Source: Dryocola sp051297175 (GTDB lineage: Bacteria; Pseudomonadota; Gammaproteobacteria; Enterobacterales; Enterobacteriaceae). From it: a DNA stretch of 64,000 nt. The DNA lies in NCBI RefSeq assembly GCF_051297175.1, contig NZ_JBINNY010000001.1, positions 1,984,001 to 2,048,000 on the forward strand, given 5' to 3'. This document shows positions 1 through 9,251 of the stretch, in pieces. A program made the position numbers and the translations under genes. How positions within the stretch are numbered: the stretch's first letter is position 1; the number at the start of each line of letters is the position of its first letter. The notes under the pieces are model-generated. The model saw only the letters and a list, made by a program, of their open reading frames with translations. It was not told the origin of the DNA and ran no database searches.

Positions 1-373
1 GCATGGTAACCGACAGCAGATCGCCGAAAAGATAGGCCATCAGGTCAACGCGCACGTTGGACATCAGGCTAACCACGACAAGGCCGAGCGACAGCGCGCT
101 GTGCGCCATAATGCCCAGCAGGGTATCAATCGCAAGGTGAGGGCGCTTCTCAAGCCATACCAGGCCGAGCGCCAGCATCAGCGTGACGGTAATCACCGCA
201 TAGAACGGGTTGATGTTAAGCAGCAGACCAAAAGCAACGCCCAGCAGCGAAGCGTGGGAAAGGGTATCGCCAAAGTAGGACATACGACGCCAGACGACGA
301 ACGAGCCCAGCGGGCCCGCCGCGCAGGCAAGCAAAATCCCGGCAAGCCAGCCGGGCAACAACAATTCAATCAT
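1..373 (-). CDS. znuB: ZnuB, zinc ABC transporter permease (partial, N-terminal part)
   Basis: Inner-membrane permease of the ZnuABC high-affinity zinc importer. Only the first ~124 codons lie in the window. The N-terminus MIELLLPGWLAG and the following hydrophobic segments match E. coli ZnuB. The ATG overlaps the znuC stop codon (ATGA), so the two are translationally coupled. Function follows from the family and from the adjacent znuC and znuA. Confidence 0.93.
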   Translation of the reverse strand, partial: MIELLLPGWLAGILLACAAGPLGSFVVWRRMSYFGDTLSHASLLGVAFGLLLNINPFYAVITVTLMLALGLVWLEKRPHLAIDTLLGIMAHSALSLGLVVVSLMSNVRVDLMAYLFGDLLSVTM

Positions 374-1125
374 GACTGGCCATTCCCTCTGCGCAGAATA
401 ATGCGTCCGGTTAGATCGTGACGGTGATTATGGTGATGGCGGTAAATCCCCAGCTGTTCCGCGCCGCGCTGGCCGAACATGGAGATAAATTCTGGGTGCA
501 TGGAAACCACTTCCGGCGTGCCCGAACAGCAGATGTGATGGTTCAGACAAAGCACGTCGTCCGTTTTTGCCATCACCAGATGCAGGTCGTGGGAAACCAT
601 CAGCACGGCGCAGTCCAGCTCGTGGCGAAGCTGGTTAATCAGGTTATACAGCGCCAGCTGGCCGTTGACGTCAACGCCCTGGGTTGGCTCGTCAAGCACC
701 AGCAGCTGCGGGCTGTTGAGCAGCGCTCGCGCCAGCAGGACGCGCTGGTTTTCGCCGCCGGAAAGTTTTTGCATTGGGGCATCAATAAGATGCGCTGCCT
801 GAACGCGCTTAAGCGCGGGCAAAATATCGCTCTTCTTGACGCCGGGACGCAGGCGCATAAAGCGATTTACCGTCAGCGGCAGCGTGGCATCAAGATGCAA
901 TTTTTGCGGCACGTAGCCGATGCGCAGGTCGCGGTCACGCTTGATCACGCCTTCATCCGGCGCTACCAGCCCCAGCACCACGCGCACAAGCGTAGATTTA
1001 CCCGCGCCGTTTGGCCCGAGCAGGGTAAGGATACGCCCCGGTTTAAGATCCAGAGAAATGTCAGACAACACGCGGCGCTGTCCGAACGAGACGGAGATAT
1101 TTTCTAGCGATACTAAATTTGTCAT
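370..1125 (-). CDS. znuC: ZnuC, zinc ABC transporter ATPase
   Basis: Cytoplasmic ATPase that powers zinc import through ZnuB. The sequence shows a Walker A (GPNGAGKST, about residue 39), the ABC signature LSGGE, and a Walker B followed by DEPTQGVD. The C-terminus is histidine-rich (YRHHHNHRH), as in E. coli ZnuC, and may sense or hold zinc. The gene is divergent from znuA across a short promoter region with a Zur operator and is followed by znuB. Length (251 aa) is normal. Confidence 0.97.
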   Translation of the reverse strand: MTNLVSLENISVSFGQRRVLSDISLDLKPGRILTLLGPNGAGKSTLVRVVLGLVAPDEGVIKRDRDLRIGYVPQKLHLDATLPLTVNRFMRLRPGVKKSDILPALKRVQAAHLIDAPMQKLSGGENQRVLLARALLNSPQLLVLDEPTQGVDVNGQLALYNLINQLRHELDCAVLMVSHDLHLVMAKTDDVLCLNHHICCSGTPEVVSMHPEFISMFGQRGAEQLGIYRHHHNHRHDLTGRIILRRGNGQS

Positions 1126-1154
1126 GAGTATTTCAGGGGTTGCAGAAGTTAGCG

Positions 1155-1176
1155 GATGTTATAATATCACACTTCT
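1155..1176. promoter_or_regulatory. Zur operator between znuC and znuA
   Basis: The znuC-znuA gap holds gatgttataatatcacac, an imperfect palindrome that closely matches the E. coli znuCA Zur box. Zur-Zn would repress both divergent genes when zinc is plentiful. Assignment rests on sequence similarity and position. Confidence 0.85.
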
Positions 1177-1204
1177 CACATTCGCAACGATGATAAGTCG
1201 CATT

Positions 1205-2149
1205 ATGTTACATAAAAACACACTTCTTTTCGCTGGTTTTTCAGCCGCCCTTTGGGGTGCCGCAGTGATGCCAACGCAGGCCGCCGTAGTGGCTTCTATC
1301 AAACCTCTCGGGTTTATTGCTTCGGCTATTGCCGAGGGCGTCACAACCACGGAGGTTCTGCTTCCAGATGGCGCTTCCGAGCATGATTATTCACTTCGCC
1401 CTTCCGATGTAAAACGCTTACAGGGCGCGGACTTAGTAGTATGGGTTGGCCCAGAAATGGAAGCCTTCATGCAGAAGTCCGTAGGGCAATTACCTCAACA
1501 AAAACAAGTGACGCTCGCAGCGTTGGCGGGTGTGAAACCGCTGCTCATGAAAGGCGATGAGGATGACGAGCACGAGCACGCGGGTCATGACCATTCAGCA
1601 GAAAATAGTGATGCAGATCACCACCACGGTGAATACAACATGCATATCTGGCTCTCGCCGGAGATAGCGCGCCTGTCGGCGGTTGCAATCCACGATAAAT
1701 TAGTGGAACTTATGCCCGAAAATAGAACCCAACTTGACGCCAATCTGCAGAAATTCGAGTCAGGCTTATCCAGCACTGATAAGCAGCTTGGTACCGTGCT
1801 CGCACCGCTGAAAGGTAAAGGGTATTTCGTTTTTCACGACGCCTATGGCTACTTTGAAAAACACTACGGACTGACGCCGCTTGGCCATTTTACCGTCAAC
1901 CCTGAGATCCAGCCCGGTGCGCAGCGTTTACATGAAATCAGAACACAGTTGGTTGAGCAAAAGGCGGTCTGCGTTTTTGCTGAGCCACAGTTCAGGCCAG
2001 CGGTAATTCACGCCGTCGCCCGTGGTACTAACGTCCGTTCAGGCACGTTGGATCCGCTGGGGATGGACGTCGCGCTTGGTAAAGACAGCTATATGCAGTT
2101 TTTGACCGGGCTTGCGAACCAGTATGCGAGCTGCCTGAAGGGAGATTAA
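1205..2149 (+). CDS. znuA: ZnuA, periplasmic zinc-binding protein
   Basis: Zinc-capturing periplasmic component of ZnuABC. MLHKNTLLFAGFSAALW begins a signal peptide ending near TQAA, and the mature chain is 314 aa in total with an acidic His-rich loop (DEHEHAGHDH, then DADHHHGEYNMH, about residues 120-148). This start matches E. coli ZnuA. An in-frame ATG five codons upstream and a long open extension into the znuC region are unlikely to be used. The mepM start follows 15 nt after the stop. Confidence 0.97.
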   Translation: MLHKNTLLFAGFSAALWGAAVMPTQAAVVASIKPLGFIASAIAEGVTTTEVLLPDGASEHDYSLRPSDVKRLQGADLVVWVGPEMEAFMQKSVGQLPQQKQVTLAALAGVKPLLMKGDEDDEHEHAGHDHSAENSDADHHHGEYNMHIWLSPEIARLSAVAIHDKLVELMPENRTQLDANLQKFESGLSSTDKQLGTVLAPLKGKGYFVFHDAYGYFEKHYGLTPLGHFTVNPEIQPGAQRLHEIRTQLVEQKAVCVFAEPQFRPAVIHAVARGTNVRSGTLDPLGMDVALGKDSYMQFLTGLANQYASCLKGD

Positions 2150-2164
2150 CGAGGAAGTGAATAC

Positions 2165-3490
2165 GTGCAACAGATAGCCCGCTCTGTCGCCCTGGCTTTT
2201 GACAACCTGTCCCGGCCCCATCGCGTTATGCTGGGGTCACTTACGGTTCTTACTTTAGCGGTCGCCGTCTGGCGGCCGTATGTCTACCATCCAGAAGCCA
2301 GCCCCGTCATTAAAACCATCGAGCTTGAAAAGAACGAAGTGCGTTCTCTGCTCCCCGAGGCGAGTGAGCCTATCGACCAGCCAACCCTTGACGAAGGCGA
2401 CGACGCCATTCCACAGGATGAGCTGGACGAGAAAACCGCTGGCGAAGCCGGCGTTCACGAATATGTTGTCTCCACCGGCGATACGCTGAGCAGCATTCTT
2501 AACCAGTACGGCATCGACATGGGCGATATCAGCCAGCTCGCGGCCGTCGATAAAGACCTGCGTAACCTGAAAATTGGCCAGCAGATTTCCTGGACGCTGA
2601 CCGCCGACGGCGAGCTGCAGCGCCTGACCTGGGAAATGTCCCGCCGCGAAACCCGCACCTATGACCGCTCCGGCACTACCTTCAAGCTCAGCAGCGAAAT
2701 GCAGCAGGGCGACTGGGTGAACAATGTGCTCAAAGGCACCGTGGGCGGCAGTTTCGTCAGCAGTGCGAAAGACGCGGGCTTAACCAGCGCCGAAATCAGC
2801 TCCGTTATCAAAGCCATGCAGTGGCAGATGGACTTCCGCAAGCTGAAAAAAGGCGATGAATTCTCCGTTTTGATGTCGCGAGAAATGCTCGACGGCAAGC
2901 GCGAGCAGAGCCAGCTCGTCGGCGTGCGCCTGCGCAGCGGTGGTAAAGACTACTATGCGATTCGTGCGGAAGACGGCAAGTTCTACGACCGCAGCGGTTC
3001 CGGCCTTGCGAAAGGCTTCATGCGTTTCCCAACGGTTAAGCAGTTCCGTATTTCCTCAAACTTCAACCCGCGCCGCCTGAACCCGGTAACCGGGCGTATT
3101 GCTCCGCATAAAGGCGTCGACTTTGCGATGCCGCAGGGCACGCCGGTGCTGGCGGTGGGCGACGGCGAAGTGGTGATGGCAAAACGCAGCGGGGCGGCAG
3201 GCTTCTTCGTGGCTATTCGTCATGGCCGCACCTACACCACGCGCTATATGCACCTGAAGAAACTGCTGGTGAAACCAGGCCAGAAGGTGAAACGCGGCGA
3301 CCGTATAGCGCTTTCGGGTAATACCGGCCGCTCTACCGGCCCGCACCTGCACTATGAGGTGTGGATCAACCAGCAGGCCGTTAACCCGCTGACGGCGAAA
3401 CTGCCGCGTACCGAAGGGTTGACCGGTTCGGATCGCCGCGATTACCTGGCTCAGGTGCGCGAAGTGGTGCCGCAGCTGCGCTTCGATTAA
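2165..3490 (+). CDS. mepM: MepM, murein DD-endopeptidase
   Basis: Cuts D-Ala-mDAP cross-links in peptidoglycan, making room for new strands during growth. It has an N-terminal membrane anchor (about 22-40), a LysM-type domain (YVVSTGDTLSSILNQYGI, about 98-145) and a C-terminal M23 zinc peptidase with H315-x3-D319 and H394-L-H396. The start is GTG, and the length (441 aa) matches E. coli (440). It lies directly downstream of znuA, as in E. coli, where zinc uptake and this zinc enzyme are neighbours. Confidence 0.96.
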   Translation: MQQIARSVALAFDNLSRPHRVMLGSLTVLTLAVAVWRPYVYHPEASPVIKTIELEKNEVRSLLPEASEPIDQPTLDEGDDAIPQDELDEKTAGEAGVHEYVVSTGDTLSSILNQYGIDMGDISQLAAVDKDLRNLKIGQQISWTLTADGELQRLTWEMSRRETRTYDRSGTTFKLSSEMQQGDWVNNVLKGTVGGSFVSSAKDAGLTSAEISSVIKAMQWQMDFRKLKKGDEFSVLMSREMLDGKREQSQLVGVRLRSGGKDYYAIRAEDGKFYDRSGSGLAKGFMRFPTVKQFRISSNFNPRRLNPVTGRIAPHKGVDFAMPQGTPVLAVGDGEVVMAKRSGAAGFFVAIRHGRTYTTRYMHLKKLLVKPGQKVKRGDRIALSGNTGRSTGPHLHYEVWINQQAVNPLTAKLPRTEGLTGSDRRDYLAQVREVVPQLRFD

Positions 3491-3513
3491 TCTCGTGCAA
3501 CACGCATAAACGG

Positions 3514-3546
3514 AAAGCCGGTGCCTCAGTACCGGCTTTTTCTTTT
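3514..3546 (+). terminator. Rho-independent terminator after mepM
   Basis: A hairpin with arms aagccggt and accggctt is followed by a T run, just after the mepM stop. It separates mepM from lpxM. Confidence 0.85.
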
Positions 3547-3622
3547 GTCTGTCAGCAGTTACGCCGCTAAACTACATCTAAATTCATATCATCAATGATT
3601 TGATGCTGTACTGAGAACCTGC

Positions 3623-4597
3623 ATGGAAAAAGCAAAAAAAAGTCATAGCGAGTTTATTCCCGAGTTTCAAAAAGCCTTCTGGCATCCTCGCTACTGGGGG
3701 GCCTGGCTGGGCGTTGGCGCCTTCGCTGGACTTGCACTGCTGCCGCCGTCGCTGCGCGATCCGCTGTTGGGGAAAGTGGGGCGTATTGCCGGTCGATTCG
3801 GGAAAAGCGCCCGTCGCCGCGCGCAGATAAACCTGCTCTACTGTTTCCCGGAAATGCCGGAAGCCGAGCGTGAGGCGGTCATCGACGAGATGTTTGCCAC
3901 CGCCCCACAGGCGATGGTGCTAATGGCCGAGCTGGGCCTGCGCGACCCGAAGAAGGTGATGCAGCGCGTGGACTGGCATGGCAAAGAAATTATCGATGAG
4001 CTAAAAGCGCGGGAGGAAAACGTGATTTTCCTCGTCCCGCACGGCTGGGCGGTCGATATCCCGGCGATGCTGATGGCGTCTGAAGGGCAGAAAATGGCCG
4101 CCATGTTCCACAATCAGGGCAACGCGCTGTTTGACTACGTGTGGAACACGGTGCGTCGCCGCTTTGGTGGCCGTATGCACGCCCGCAACGACGGCATTAA
4201 GCCGTTTATCAGCTCCGTGCGTCAGGGCTACTGGGGTTATTATCTCCCGGACCAGGACCACGGTGCCGAGCACAGCGAATTTGTCGATTTCTTCGCGACC
4301 TACAAGGCCACGCTGCCTGCTATTGGCCGCCTGATGAAGGTTTGCCGCGCCCGCGTGGTGCCGCTCTTCCCGGTGTACAACAGCAAAACGCATCGTCTGG
4401 ATATCTTCATTCGTCCGCCGATGGACGATCTGATCGATGCCGACGACAACCGGATTGCGCGCCGCATGAACGAAGAGGTGGAGATTTTTGTCCGCCCGAA
4501 CCTCGAGCAGTACACCTGGATCCTTAAGCTGCTGAAGACGCGAAAAGAGGGGGAGATAGAGCCCTATCGCCGCAAAGAGCTGTTTCCGAAGAAATAG
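3623..4597 (+). CDS. lpxM: LpxM, lipid A myristoyltransferase
   Basis: Adds the last secondary acyl chain (myristate) to Kdo2-lipid A at the inner membrane. It has an N-terminal hydrophobic anchor (about 25-45) and the acyltransferase dyad H140-x4-D145 in PHGWAVD. The length (324 aa) matches E. coli LpxM (323). It is preceded by the mepM terminator and followed by a REP-like inverted repeat, so it is probably monocistronic. Confidence 0.96.
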   Translation: MEKAKKSHSEFIPEFQKAFWHPRYWGAWLGVGAFAGLALLPPSLRDPLLGKVGRIAGRFGKSARRRAQINLLYCFPEMPEAEREAVIDEMFATAPQAMVLMAELGLRDPKKVMQRVDWHGKEIIDELKAREENVIFLVPHGWAVDIPAMLMASEGQKMAAMFHNQGNALFDYVWNTVRRRFGGRMHARNDGIKPFISSVRQGYWGYYLPDQDHGAEHSEFVDFFATYKATLPAIGRLMKVCRARVVPLFPVYNSKTHRLDIFIRPPMDDLIDADDNRIARRMNEEVEIFVRPNLEQYTWILKLLKTRKEGEIEPYRRKELFPKK

Positions 4598-4605
4598 TAT
4601 TTGGT

Positions 4606-4682
4606 GGATGGCGCTGCGCTTATCCACCCTACAAAACTCGGAAATAACGTTATTCGCAGGTCGAAAAAGCGCAGCGCCATCC
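4606..4682. repeat. REP/BIME-like inverted repeat pair
   Basis: The sequence ggatggcgctgcgct is repeated in inverted orientation as agcgcagcgccatcc 47 nt later, a perfect 15-bp match. The GC-rich 'GCGCAGCGCCATCC' body is typical of enterobacterial REP elements. It sits between the convergent genes lpxM and pykA. Confidence 0.8.
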
Positions 4683-4697
4683 GACGCGATGCAAAAT

Positions 4698-4724
4698 AAA
4701 AGGGGCCAATTGGCCCCTTTTTCA
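4698..4724. terminator. Bidirectional terminator between lpxM and pykA
   Basis: The palindrome aggggccaattggcccct is flanked by an A run on the left and a T run on the right, so it can terminate both pykA (minus) and lpxM (plus) transcripts. Confidence 0.85.
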
Positions 4725-4737
4725 CACCGCTAACGCA

Positions 4738-6180
4738 TTACTCAACGCACAGAATACGCGTGGTGTTGGTGGTGCCGATGGTGCTCATCACGTCGCCCTG
4801 GGTCACGATGACCAGGTCACCTGATACCAGGTAGCCCTTGTCGCGCAGCAGGTTAACCGCATCGCTCGCAGCGGCTACGCCGTCGCTTGCGCTGTCAAAG
4901 TGCACTGGCGTTACGCCACGGTACAGGGAGGTCAGGTTCAGCGTGCGTTCGTGACGGGACATGGCGAAGATTGGCAGACCAGAGCTGATACGGGAAGTCA
5001 TCAGCGCGGTGCGGCCGGATTCGGTCATGGTGATGATGGCGGTCACCCCTTTCAGGTGGTTTGCCGCGTACATCGCAGACATGGCGATCGCTTCTTCTAC
5101 ATTGTCGAACTGCACGTCCAGACGGTGTTTGGAAACGTTGATGCTTGGGATCTTTTCAGCGCCCAGACAAACGCGCGCCATTGCCGCTACGGTTTCCGCA
5201 GGATACTGACCGGCTGCGGTTTCAGCAGACAGCATCACCGCATCGGTGCCGTCCAGCACGGCGTTTGCCACGTCCATGACTTCCGCACGGGTAGGCATTG
5301 GGTTGGTGATCATTGACTCCATCATCTGAGTCGCGGTGATCACCGCGCGGTTCAGCTTGCGGGCGCGGCGAATCAGGGTTTTCTGAATGCCGACCAGCTC
5401 CGGGTCGCCGATTTCAACGCCGAGGTCGCCACGGGCAACCATCACCACGTCAGAGGCGAGGATAACGTCGTCCATTGCCGCTTCATCGCAAACGGCTTCA
5501 GCACGTTCGACTTTCGCAACAATTTTTGCATCACAGCCCGCATCGCGCGCCAGGCGTCGTGCGTAGTTCAGATCTTCACCACAGCGTGGGAAGGAGACGG
5601 CCAGATAGTCGACGCCGATTTTTGCGGCGGTTACGATGTCGGCTTTGTCTTTGTCGGTCAGCGCTTCGGCAGACAGACCGCCGCCGAGCTTGTTGATGCC
5701 TTTATTGTTGGACAGCGGGCCACCGACGGTAACCTCGGTGAACACTTTCATGCCCTGGACTTCCAGCACTTTCAGCTGTACGCGGCCATCGTCGAGCAGC
5801 AGGATATCGCCCGGTACGACATCAGCAGGCAGGCCTTTATAGTCGATGCCCACTTTCTCTTTATCGCCTTCGCCTTTACCAAGGTTGGCATCAAGCAGGA
5901 ATTTGTCGCCGATATTGAGGAATACTTTGCCTTCTTTGAAGGTAGAAACGCGAATTTTAGGACCCTGCAAATCGCCAAGGATAGCGACGTGACGTCCCAG
6001 TTTCGCGGCGATTTCACGAACTTTGTCCGCACGCAGCTGGTGATCTTCTGCTGTACCGTGGGAGAAGTTCATACGCACCACGTTTGCACCCGCTGCGATA
6101 ATCTTTTCGAGATTATTGTCGCGATCGGTAGCTGGGCCTAAGGTGGTGACGATTTTGGTTCTACGTAGCCGTCTGGACAT
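4738..6180 (-). CDS. pykA: PykA, pyruvate kinase II
   Basis: Converts phosphoenolpyruvate and ADP to pyruvate and ATP, the last step of glycolysis and of the Entner-Doudoroff route. At 480 aa it matches E. coli PykA in length and sequence (start MSRRLRRTKIVTTLGPATD). The active-site/K+ region MNFSHG, the Mg-binding MVARGDLGVEIG segment and the TQMMESM motif are visible. HexR is encoded just upstream on the same strand but has its own promoter region. Confidence 0.97.
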   Translation of the reverse strand: MSRRLRRTKIVTTLGPATDRDNNLEKIIAAGANVVRMNFSHGTAEDHQLRADKVREIAAKLGRHVAILGDLQGPKIRVSTFKEGKVFLNIGDKFLLDANLGKGEGDKEKVGIDYKGLPADVVPGDILLLDDGRVQLKVLEVQGMKVFTEVTVGGPLSNNKGINKLGGGLSAEALTDKDKADIVTAAKIGVDYLAVSFPRCGEDLNYARRLARDAGCDAKIVAKVERAEAVCDEAAMDDVILASDVVMVARGDLGVEIGDPELVGIQKTLIRRARKLNRAVITATQMMESMITNPMPTRAEVMDVANAVLDGTDAVMLSAETAAGQYPAETVAAMARVCLGAEKIPSINVSKHRLDVQFDNVEEAIAMSAMYAANHLKGVTAIITMTESGRTALMTSRISSGLPIFAMSRHERTLNLTSLYRGVTPVHFDSASDGVAAASDAVNLLRDKGYLVSGDLVIVTQGDVMSTIGTTNTTRILCVE

Positions 6181-6310
6181 GTATTACTCCGTTGACTGAA
6201 ACAACTTGGTGTTGCGTGAACAAAAAACTCGGTTAGTCAGGGTGCGCGCGTTGGCGCAAGGGGACAACTTAACCGAACGACCTAAAAAGTTACAGCTTTG
6301 TTATAAAAAC

Positions 6311-7180
6311 TTAATGATTATCCCGTGGAGCGGATAGCTCCTTATCAAAACGCGATTCCCGCAGCGCTTCTTTGACTCGCTTCAAGTTATCCCTGAATTT
6401 AGCGCCGCGACGCAAAGTAAAACCGGTTGCCAGCACGTCAATCACCGTGAGCTGGGCCAGGCGCGAAACCATCGGCATATAAATGTCGGTGTCTTCCGGC
6501 ACGTCGAGCAATAATGAAAGCGTCGCCTCATGCGCCAGCGGCGAACCGTGGGAGGTAATTGCCAGCACAATGGCATCGTTCTCGCGCGCCAGCTGTGCAA
6601 GCTCCACCAGATTTTTGGTGCGGCCGGTGTGCGAAATCAGCACGATCACGTCTTCTTCGCTGCAGTTCATACAGCTCATACGCTGCATAACCACATCGTC
6701 GGAGTAGAATACCGGCACGTTGAAGCGGAAAAACTTGTTCATAGCGTCGTGCGCGACGGCCGCCGAAGCGCCCAGCCCGAAGAAAGCAATTTTCTTAGCC
6801 TGGGTGAGTAAATCTACGGCGCGATTTACCGCTGCCATATCAAGAGACTGCCGAACCTGGTCCAGGCTTGCCATAGCGGATTCGAAGATTTTACCGGTGT
6901 AGGACTCAACGCTGTCGTCCTCATCAACATTCCGGTTTACATAAGGCGTGCCATTCGCCAGACTTTGCGCCAAATGTAATTTAAAATCAGGGAAGCCCTT
7001 GGTTTCCAGACGGCGGCAAAAACGGTTAACCGTCGGTTCACTGACGTCGGCGTGGCGGGCGAGGGTAGCAATGCTTGAGTGAATGGCATCCTGCGGGGTG
7101 GCGAGAATCACTTCTGCGACTTTACGCTCTGATTTGCTAAGGTGTTCCAGCTGAGACTGGATTTTTTCCAGCATATTCAT
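6311..7180 (-). CDS. hexR: HexR, RpiR-family regulator of sugar catabolism
   Basis: DNA-binding regulator of central carbon genes such as zwf, edd-eda and pykA, released from DNA by KDPG, the Edd product. It has an N-terminal RpiR HTH (about 1-77, with SEPTVNRFCRR) and a C-terminal SIS sugar-phosphate domain (IAFFGLGASAAVAHDA, LISHTGRTKN). MNMLEKIQSQLEHLSK matches the E. coli start (289 aa). In-frame ATGs 4 and 12 codons upstream could also serve. It is divergent from zwf. Confidence 0.95.
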   Translation of the reverse strand: MNMLEKIQSQLEHLSKSERKVAEVILATPQDAIHSSIATLARHADVSEPTVNRFCRRLETKGFPDFKLHLAQSLANGTPYVNRNVDEDDSVESYTGKIFESAMASLDQVRQSLDMAAVNRAVDLLTQAKKIAFFGLGASAAVAHDAMNKFFRFNVPVFYSDDVVMQRMSCMNCSEEDVIVLISHTGRTKNLVELAQLARENDAIVLAITSHGSPLAHEATLSLLLDVPEDTDIYMPMVSRLAQLTVIDVLATGFTLRRGAKFRDNLKRVKEALRESRFDKELSAPRDNH

Positions 7181-7532
7181 AGGGACTGCACTCATGGATT
7201 TTGTCGATTTCAGCAAATGGAGAAATCGAGACAGGTTTTAGCAAGAATATACGCTTGCCCTACCCCGAAAGGGCAAGTAAATCCGTTTGAAATTGTTGTT
7301 TTTTTTCATTACATGATCGACGTCTAACTTTAGATACGTTCCGACTGAACGTTAAATAGTCACTAAATTTCACTTAAGAACGAAAGAGAGCACGCCTGCA
7401 GCGTTTTTTCCGTTCTGAGCACGATCGGATAACCGGTGACGGTTTACCTAAATTCATAAAAAGCGCTACATTGCTTCGTAATTTAATTACACGTACGACG
7501 TGGTACCAGATACCCGAAACGAGGAGATTAAA
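7181..7532. promoter_or_regulatory. hexR-zwf divergent regulatory region with HexR operator
   Basis: This gene-free stretch separates hexR and zwf. The near-palindrome gtaatttaattac, at 7478-7490, closely matches the known HexR box (TGTAATTAAATTACA), about 45 nt before the zwf start. The zwf ribosome site is gaggag before ATG 7533. I see no small gene in the rest. Confidence 0.75.
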
Positions 7533-9008
7533 ATGGCGGTAACACAGACAGCTCAGGCATGTGACCTGGTGATTTTCGGTGCAAAAGGCGACCTCGCGCG
7601 TCGAAAACTGCTGCCATCCCTGTACCAGCTGGAAAAGGCGGGGCAGATCCATCCTGAGACCCGTATCCTGGGTGTTGGCCGTGCCGACTGGAGCAAAGAG
7701 GCGTACACCAAAGTGGTACGCGAAGCGCTCGAAACCTTCATGAAAGAGAAAATCGACGAGAGCCTGTGGGACAAGCTCAGCAATCGCCTCGATTTCTGCA
7801 ATCTCGACGTAAACGACACCGCGTCTTTTACCAAGCTTGGTAAAATGCTCGACCAGCAAAATCGCGTCACCATCAACTATTTTGCCATGCCGCCAAGCAC
7901 CTTCGGCGCTATCTGCAAAGGGCTGGGCAAGGCGAAGCTTAACGCTAAGCCTGCGCGCGTGGTGATGGAAAAACCGCTGGGCACTTCGCTGGCGACTTCC
8001 CAGGAAATTAACGATCAGGTTGGCGAATACTTCGAAGAGTGCCAGGTCTACCGCATCGACCACTATTTAGGTAAAGAGACGGTGCTAAACCTGCTGGCGC
8101 TGCGCTTTGCCAACTCCCTGTTTGCCAACAACTGGGATAACAAAACCATTGACCACGTGGAAATCACCGTGGCCGAAGAGGTGGGCATCGAAGGGCGCTG
8201 GGGCTATTTCGACCAGGCCGGTCAGATGCGCGACATGATCCAGAACCACCTGCTGCAAATCCTGTGCATGATCGCGATGTCTCCGCCGTCCGACCTTACC
8301 GCCGACCACATCCGTGACGAAAAAGTGAAGGTGTTGCAGTCCCTGCGCCGCATCGACCGCAGCAACGTGCGTGAAAAAACCGTGCGCGGCCAGTACACCT
8401 CAGGCTTTGCGCAGGGTAAAAAAGTGCCGGGTTATCTGGAAGAAGAGGGCGCGAATAAATCCAGCAGCACGGAAACCTTCGTGGCTATCCGAGTGGATAT
8501 TGACAACTGGCGCTGGGCGGGCGTGCCTTTCTACCTGCGCACCGGCAAGCGTCTGCCAACCAAGTGTTCCGAAGTGGTGGTTTACTTCAAGAGCCCGGCC
8601 CTCAACCTGTTCAAAGATTCCTGGCAGGACCTGCCGCAGAACAAGCTCACCATTCGTCTGCAGCCGGACGAGGGCGTGGATATTCAGGTGCTGAACAAGG
8701 TGCCGGGTCTGGATCACAAGCACAACCTGCAAACCACCAAGCTGGATCTGAGCTATTCCGAAACCTTCAACGAGTCCCACCTGGCGGACGCCTATGAACG
8801 CCTGCTGCTCGAAACCATGCGCGGTATTCAGGCGCTGTTCGTCCGTCGTGACGAAGTAGAAGAAGCCTGGAAATGGGTTGACTCCATCACCGAAGCCTGG
8901 ACCGCGGACAACGACGCGCCGAAGCCATACCAGGCCGGTACCTGGGGCCCGGTCGCCTCGGTGGCGATGATCACCCGCGACGGCCGTTCCTGGAACGAGT
9001 TCGAGTAA
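7533..9008 (+). CDS. zwf: Zwf, glucose-6-phosphate dehydrogenase
   Basis: Oxidises glucose-6-phosphate to 6-phosphogluconolactone with NADP+, feeding the pentose phosphate and Entner-Doudoroff routes. The NADP site GAKGDLARRKLLPSL is near the N-terminus and the active-site motif RIDHYLGKE lies near residue 180. Starting at MAVTQTAQACDLV gives 491 aa, exactly the E. coli length, behind a good gaggag site. A GTG 11 codons upstream is in frame but not needed. A HexR box precedes it and a terminator follows. Confidence 0.98.
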   Translation: MAVTQTAQACDLVIFGAKGDLARRKLLPSLYQLEKAGQIHPETRILGVGRADWSKEAYTKVVREALETFMKEKIDESLWDKLSNRLDFCNLDVNDTASFTKLGKMLDQQNRVTINYFAMPPSTFGAICKGLGKAKLNAKPARVVMEKPLGTSLATSQEINDQVGEYFEECQVYRIDHYLGKETVLNLLALRFANSLFANNWDNKTIDHVEITVAEEVGIEGRWGYFDQAGQMRDMIQNHLLQILCMIAMSPPSDLTADHIRDEKVKVLQSLRRIDRSNVREKTVRGQYTSGFAQGKKVPGYLEEEGANKSSSTETFVAIRVDIDNWRWAGVPFYLRTGKRLPTKCSEVVVYFKSPALNLFKDSWQDLPQNKLTIRLQPDEGVDIQVLNKVPGLDHKHNLQTTKLDLSYSETFNESHLADAYERLLLETMRGIQALFVRRDEVEEAWKWVDSITEAWTADNDAPKPYQAGTWGPVASVAMITRDGRSWNEFE

Positions 9009-9093
9009 GCGACACGCTGAAAACCGGTAAACGAGAAGTTTTGTTTTACCGGTAACATGATCTCCCTCATACGGGGTAGATATTTTTGTGATT

Positions 9094-9131
9094 AAAAGCC
9101 CTGACTGGATTCACCAGCAGGGCTTTTTTAT
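9094..9131 (+). terminator. Terminator after zwf
   Basis: A hairpin with arms aaaagccctg and cagggctttt is followed by a T run. It isolates zwf from edd. Confidence 0.88.
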
Positions 9132-9251
9132 TTACACTAGCCTCAGAGATTTTGCCCTGATGTCATGGAGGGCGGCTAATCAAGCAATCTTTCAGCCGTT
9201 TAATCTTCTCCTCCTGCGCACTGCGATGGCAGCCACTTTATGAGGTACTTT

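Noticed and set aside
920..1204. Long N-terminal extension of znuA reaching into znuC
   Set aside because: It is antisense to znuC, crosses the Zur operator, and the chosen ATG begins a proper signal peptide that matches E. coli ZnuA.
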